From positions 38,535 through 102,534 of IMG/VR virus record IMGVR_UViG_3300037296_000220: a DNA stretch of 64,000 nt; one strand, 5' to 3'. The first letter of the stretch is position 1. Every line of letters starts with the position of its first letter. Under the pieces are notes generated by a model. That model was not told the DNA's origin. It made no database searches and saw only the letters and a program-made list of their open reading frames with translations. Both the position numbers and the translations under genes were made by a program. The stretch is from a virus. Shown here one piece after another: positions 61,192 through 64,000 of the stretch.

Positions 61192-61204
61192 CTATGTTAC
61201 ATAG
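61192..61204. repeat. CTATGTTACATAG palindromic operator-like site 2
   Basis: This is a perfect 13-bp palindrome about 100 bases upstream of the small terminase start; a nearly identical copy is at 24262-24274. It may bind a dimeric regulator. Confidence 0.4.
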
Positions 61205-61301
61205 CGGACTCACAAAGTATTGTATTTAATAACTATGTTTTAATGTTTTTGATGTTTATAAATATGTGAGTCGCAGGTAGACCCCTAAAATCGACGTAGT
61301 T
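61205..61301. repeat. AT-rich intergenic block B (shared with 27612-27700)
   Basis: It holds GGACTCACA, TTTTAATGT, GTTTATAA, TATGTGAGT and ATCGACGTAGT, in the same order as block A. GACTCACA and TGTGAGTC also form inverted repeats around the AT-rich centre. The 61093-61361 gap has no gene. Confidence 0.55.
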
Positions 61302-61360
61302 GTGGATTTGCACCCCGGAAACGCAGTAACGACGCATACACACCTGCTACGCACTATGTC

Positions 61361-61726
61361 TCATAGAAGGGCATCCAGGCCTACAAATTCCTCCGACGAA
61401 AATAGGCTCTCAGGAGACTGACCCGGGACCAGTTCACTGTCTGTTTTTTGATCAGAATCCATCACCGGCCGAAACACCGACAGGCCAAATTTAGTGGGTT
61501 CCAACACCCGTCTTCGCTTCGCTCGACGACACTCATAAACGGTCTTGATGAAGCCCCGGGACTCCAGTACGTCGAGCGACACTTGCATTGGTCGCTTGTT
61601 CACGGTGTAGGGTACTCGCTCGATCAGTTGGTCAATGTCGAACCACTTCACGCAGCGGGCTTTTTCGTCGTACCAGCCCTGCACCAGCACGCCCATAATC
61701 TGGCGCTGCTTTTGGGTCAGTCTCAT
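61361..61726 (-). CDS. Winged-helix-like small protein
   Basis: The 121-residue protein starts with LTQKQRQIMGVLVQGW and continues with MQVSLDVLESRGFIKTV, the pattern of a winged-helix DNA-binding domain; the C-terminus is acidic. It overlaps the GNAT-like gene by four bases and has a GGAGG ribosome site. It may be a regulator of the head or terminase operon. Confidence 0.6.
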   Translation of the reverse strand: MRLTQKQRQIMGVLVQGWYDEKARCVKWFDIDQLIERVPYTVNKRPMQVSLDVLESRGFIKTVYECRRAKRRRVLEPTKFGLSVFRPVMDSDQKTDSELVPGQSPESLFSSEEFVGLDALL

Positions 61727-62607
61727 AGTTCCTCCAGCTTCAACGGTTCAGTGGGCGACTGCAGGTCGAACGCACTGAGTGGCAGACGCACAGGGATGAC
61801 CTGACCAAGATCGGGGTTTTGCCAGATCCCATAGGCGGGACTGGAGAAGATCAGGGTTTGCAACTCTTTGATGATCCGCTTGTGCTTCCAGGAATTGACT
61901 TTGCCGTTACCCCGCCCCAGATTGCTCCCGGTCTTCTCCTTCGGGCTGTTTTTGTAGTAAAACCAGCACATGCGCTCCAGAGTCCGCTTTTGCAGCGCCG
62001 CCGGCAGAGCCTCGAACTCTTCGACCAGGGCCATGTAATCGGCTGGGTGGGCCTCGAACAGGCCGCGCATAAAGCGAAAGCCCTTGTCGTAGCTGCTGGC
62101 GTGGTTGAGTCGGCCATGGCTGAACCCGGCTTTGATGTCGAACGGGTTGAACTTGGACATCGATGACTGAATCTCGATCCACTTCTTGCCCTGCATCCGC
62201 ATTGCCAGGTTGACCATGCGATAGGAGACGCCCACGCCTCGATACATCGGGTCGGTCACGATGCGGGCAGCCCGGTTCATGTTGCGATTCAGCCAGCGAG
62301 CCCGTTGCACATTGGTGAAGTTGTTTTCGTCACCGCCCGGCTTGAGCTTCGGGAATATCTGATGCCGGGCCGCGAGCAGCAGTGACACTGAGCTGAACAC
62401 AACAATGCCGATCAAACGCCCCTCCTTGGTCACACAGCGCCAGTAGCGCGGAGCCAGGGGCAAGTTTTCGGCCTTGTAGTGGAACTCATGCAACTGATCC
62501 CAGTCTTCTTTGGTCCCAGGCTCGACGATCATGTCGTCAAGCGCTGAGAAACGGGCTCTGGGGCGCTCTGAGTAAACGATCTCGGTTGAGCAAGGGGATT
62601 CACTCAC
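61723..62607 (-). CDS. GNAT-like acetyltransferase-fold protein
   Basis: The 294-residue protein has an N-terminal region like GNAT N-acyltransferases (EFHYKAENLPLAPRYWRCV, GRLIGIVVFSS, RIVTDPMYRGVGVSYRMVNLAM). R-G-V-G-V serves as the acetyl-CoA loop near 120-130. The C-terminal half is basic (SWKHKRIIKEL). In phages this type of gene often lies next to an ABC ATPase gene, as here (62872-63510). The start is a GTG with GGGGG. Substrate unknown. Confidence 0.65.
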   Translation of the reverse strand: MSESPCSTEIVYSERPRARFSALDDMIVEPGTKEDWDQLHEFHYKAENLPLAPRYWRCVTKEGRLIGIVVFSSVSLLLAARHQIFPKLKPGGDENNFTNVQRARWLNRNMNRAARIVTDPMYRGVGVSYRMVNLAMRMQGKKWIEIQSSMSKFNPFDIKAGFSHGRLNHASSYDKGFRFMRGLFEAHPADYMALVEEFEALPAALQKRTLERMCWFYYKNSPKEKTGSNLGRGNGKVNSWKHKRIIKELQTLIFSSPAYGIWQNPDLGQVIPVRLPLSAFDLQSPTEPLKLEEL

Positions 62608-62882
62608 TTGAACCCCCGCAAGCGCTCTATGGCGTCTTCAAGCACTTTGATGCTGGCGTCCGTATCCTGATGCCAGTCAAAGTAAGTGGTGTAGACGCCA
62701 CCAGTCTCGGTCGGGATGACGATGATGGCGTTGCGAATGTCCGCATTGTCTTCCACGTCCATCACCGCCAGGTAATCGGTCAGCGACCGCAGGCTCTCCG
62801 GGTGAGACTCGACTTTCGACTGCTCAGGTTCGCCAAGCTGAATCCGCTTGCGTGTGGCAAAATCAATGATGTCAGCCGCCAT
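62604..62882 (-). CDS. Small hypothetical protein between the GNAT-like and ABC ATPase genes
   Basis: The 92-residue, mildly acidic protein has a helix-rich end (ASIKVLEDAIERL) and no recognised family. It overlaps both neighbours (four bases and 11 bases), so it is translated with them. GGAGG precedes its start. Confidence 0.6.
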   Translation of the reverse strand: MAADIIDFATRKRIQLGEPEQSKVESHPESLRSLTDYLAVMDVEDNADIRNAIIVIPTETGGVYTTYFDWHQDTDASIKVLEDAIERLRGFK

Positions 62883-63510
62883 AGTTCACCTCCACGCGCG
62901 ACTTGTAGCGCTTGACCACCGTCACATCGGGGGCCAGTTCCTCGATCATGTCGCCGTGAGTGGTCGCCAGAAGCACCGTGACGCCGACCTTGCGCGCCAG
63001 CTTCTGCAGGTTGAAACAGAGCACCCGGGCGGTCTCCCGATCCAGGAAGGCGGTGAACTCATCCGCTGTCCAGACTTCGGCATCGCTGTTCATCAGCAGC
63101 GCAATCGCAAAGCGGTACCGCTGACCGTCAGACAGTTCGGACGGCTTACGAACAAAGAGGTGGGCATCGTTCAAGCCTGCTGCCGATAGAATCCGAATGG
63201 CGTCATCCGTGCTTTTGCCGACTTGCTCAACCAGGGGCTTGTCGCTGTATTCGACCGAATCCAGGTCAGCAACCTTCTTGCCGGCGGCGAGCATCTGAGC
63301 GCGCAGGTCTTTGAGCAGCAGAGACTTGCCCGAGCCGGATTCACCGGTGATGAACACAATGGCGCCATCGTCGACGGTCAGTTCCAGGTTGTCGTAGACA
63401 ACGAACTCTTTCTCGTCGAGACCAATACCGAAGGCTTCAGCGCACTCGATGACCCGGGGTGAGCGTTCTACCCGCGAGTTAAAGCGTTGTGAAACGGTGT
63501 ATGTAGGCAT
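62872..63510 (-). CDS. ABC-type ATPase
   Basis: The 212-residue soluble ATPase has Walker A GESGSGKS (about 55-62), a signature-like PSELSDGQRYR, Walker B EVWTADEFTAFL, and a switch His in LLATTHGD. There is no membrane domain. Such stand-alone ABC ATPases form a conserved pair with GNAT-like proteins in some phages; their role is unknown. The start has AAGGAG. Confidence 0.8.
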   Translation of the reverse strand: MPTYTVSQRFNSRVERSPRVIECAEAFGIGLDEKEFVVYDNLELTVDDGAIVFITGESGSGKSLLLKDLRAQMLAAGKKVADLDSVEYSDKPLVEQVGKSTDDAIRILSAAGLNDAHLFVRKPSELSDGQRYRFAIALLMNSDAEVWTADEFTAFLDRETARVLCFNLQKLARKVGVTVLLATTHGDMIEELAPDVTVVKRYKSRVEVNYGG

Positions 63511-64000
63511 TCGCGTTGGTCTCCTTGGTCGATTTGGGTTTGGGTTTAGGCTTGCGTTTCGGTTTTGTATCAGAGGCGGGCTCTGGTACGGCAGCAGCTT
63601 CTTCAGCGGCGGCCATGTTCTCCAGAAAATGTCCCATCAGATCCGCCTTCAGTGGCTGCGGCTTCATGCCATAGAACTTTTTCTTGATTTCGCTGACCAG
63701 GTAGCTCTGGGCGTAGGTCATTGATTCGTGGTTGTCGGCCGTCACTCGCACGCCGACGCTGTCGAGCATGATGAAGGCGGCATGCAGGGCTTCGTGGTAG
63801 ATCACCTCTTCCTCGTACTCGCCCAGGACCATGACGAATATGGTGCCGCCGCTCACCAGAGGCAGCGCGTAAAAGGAGCCGCCAACGCCAGCCCACTCTT
63901 CCAACTCAGCGTTGGGCAGGTTCTTTTTGGGGGCGTTGACCAGCCACCACTCCAGGTCGACAACCTGCAGCGAGGCATTGAACGGTTTGAAGTCGATCCA
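63479..64000 (-). CDS. HExxH-containing protein, 5' end cut by the window edge
   Basis: The frame is open from base 64000 to the stop at 63479, giving 173 visible residues. The zinc-protease-like motif YHEALHAAF lies in the middle, followed by a VGVRVTADNHESMTY segment. The C-terminus is Ala/Glu-rich and then Lys-Pro-rich (KPKPKPKS). The true N-terminus lies outside the window. It overlaps the ABC ATPase gene by 32 bases. It may be a peptidase, but the key catalytic context is incomplete. Confidence 0.65.
   Translation of the reverse strand, partial: WIDFKPFNASLQVVDLEWWLVNAPKKNLPNAELEEWAGVGGSFYALPLVSGGTIFVMVLGEYEEEVIYHEALHAAFIMLDSVGVRVTADNHESMTYAQSYLVSEIKKKFYGMKPQPLKADLMGHFLENMAAAEEAAAVPEPASDTKPKRKPKPKPKSTKETNANAYIHRFTTL

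Noticed and set aside
61300-61312. DnaA-box-like TTGTGGATT next to block B
   Set aside because: Only about seven of nine positions match TTATNCACA and no further copies surround it, so an origin is not supported.
1-64000. Search for tRNA genes, CRISPR arrays, insertion sequences and integrase
   Set aside because: No cloverleaf-like T-arm sets, regularly spaced repeats, transposase or tyrosine/serine integrase motifs were seen by eye. A tRNAscan and profile search would be decisive.

Overview
The window is a contiguous 64-kb piece of a tailed double-stranded DNA bacteriophage. Its tail genes (lambda J/K/L/M-like tip proteins, a 1140-residue tape measure, no sheath or baseplate set) indicate a siphovirus. 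An inner-membrane/outer-membrane spanin pair (Rz with an embedded Rz1 lipoprotein) points to a Gram-negative host. The host species cannot be read from the sequence; marine-type gammaproteobacteria are a guess only. Both window ends cut through leftward genes, so the genome is larger than the window or circular/permuted. No tRNA, rRNA, integrase, transposase, insertion sequence or CRISPR array was seen.

Layout, left to right. Positions 1-8445 hold recombination and repair: SbcC/SbcD (gp46/gp47)-like nuclease subunits, a RecA/UvsX-like recombinase, a 5'-3' exonuclease, a gp32-like single-strand DNA binding protein and a possible UvsY-like mediator. Positions 8511-16291 hold a DnaE-type polymerase with a C-terminal uracil-DNA-glycosylase-like domain, a Cys-rich winged-helix protein, and a CobS-like AAA+ ATPase paired with a CobT-like VWA protein. 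Positions 16300-19467 hold the only rightward genes: a helix-turn-helix regulator, ParA and ParB, with two copies of a 19-bp palindromic sequence that looks like parS. Positions 19467-28541 hold a guanylate-kinase-like enzyme, ATP-dependent DNA ligase, a WGR-like protein, primase, DnaB-like helicase and PhoH. Positions 28626-31649 hold a phosphoesterase and the lysis cassette. Positions 31765-48695 hold tail fibre, tail tip, tape measure, frameshifted tail chaperones, tail tube and connectors. Positions 48746-61093 hold head genes (virion surface proteins, capsid, scaffold, portal, terminases). Positions 61361-64000 hold a winged-helix protein, a GNAT-like protein, an ABC ATPase and an HExxH protein.

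The replication set (polymerase, primase, helicase, ligase, SSB, recombinase) is nearly self-sufficient, although no sliding clamp or clamp loader is visible. The partition cassette suggests that this phage can also persist as an extrachromosomal, plasmid-like prophage. That is inference, because no plasmid Rep protein or protelomerase was recognised.

The strongest unexplained signal is a short element (consensus CACACAAACAACTAAG on the minus strand) repeated at least 14 times, always in the same orientation and always just upstream of a leftward gene. In four late positions it is fused to an extended -10 box and a CGG, forming a likely late-promoter class. Two AT-rich intergenic blocks 33 kb apart (27.6 kb and 61.2 kb) also share the same ordered set of short sequences. 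All family assignments come from reading motifs by eye; no database search was run.
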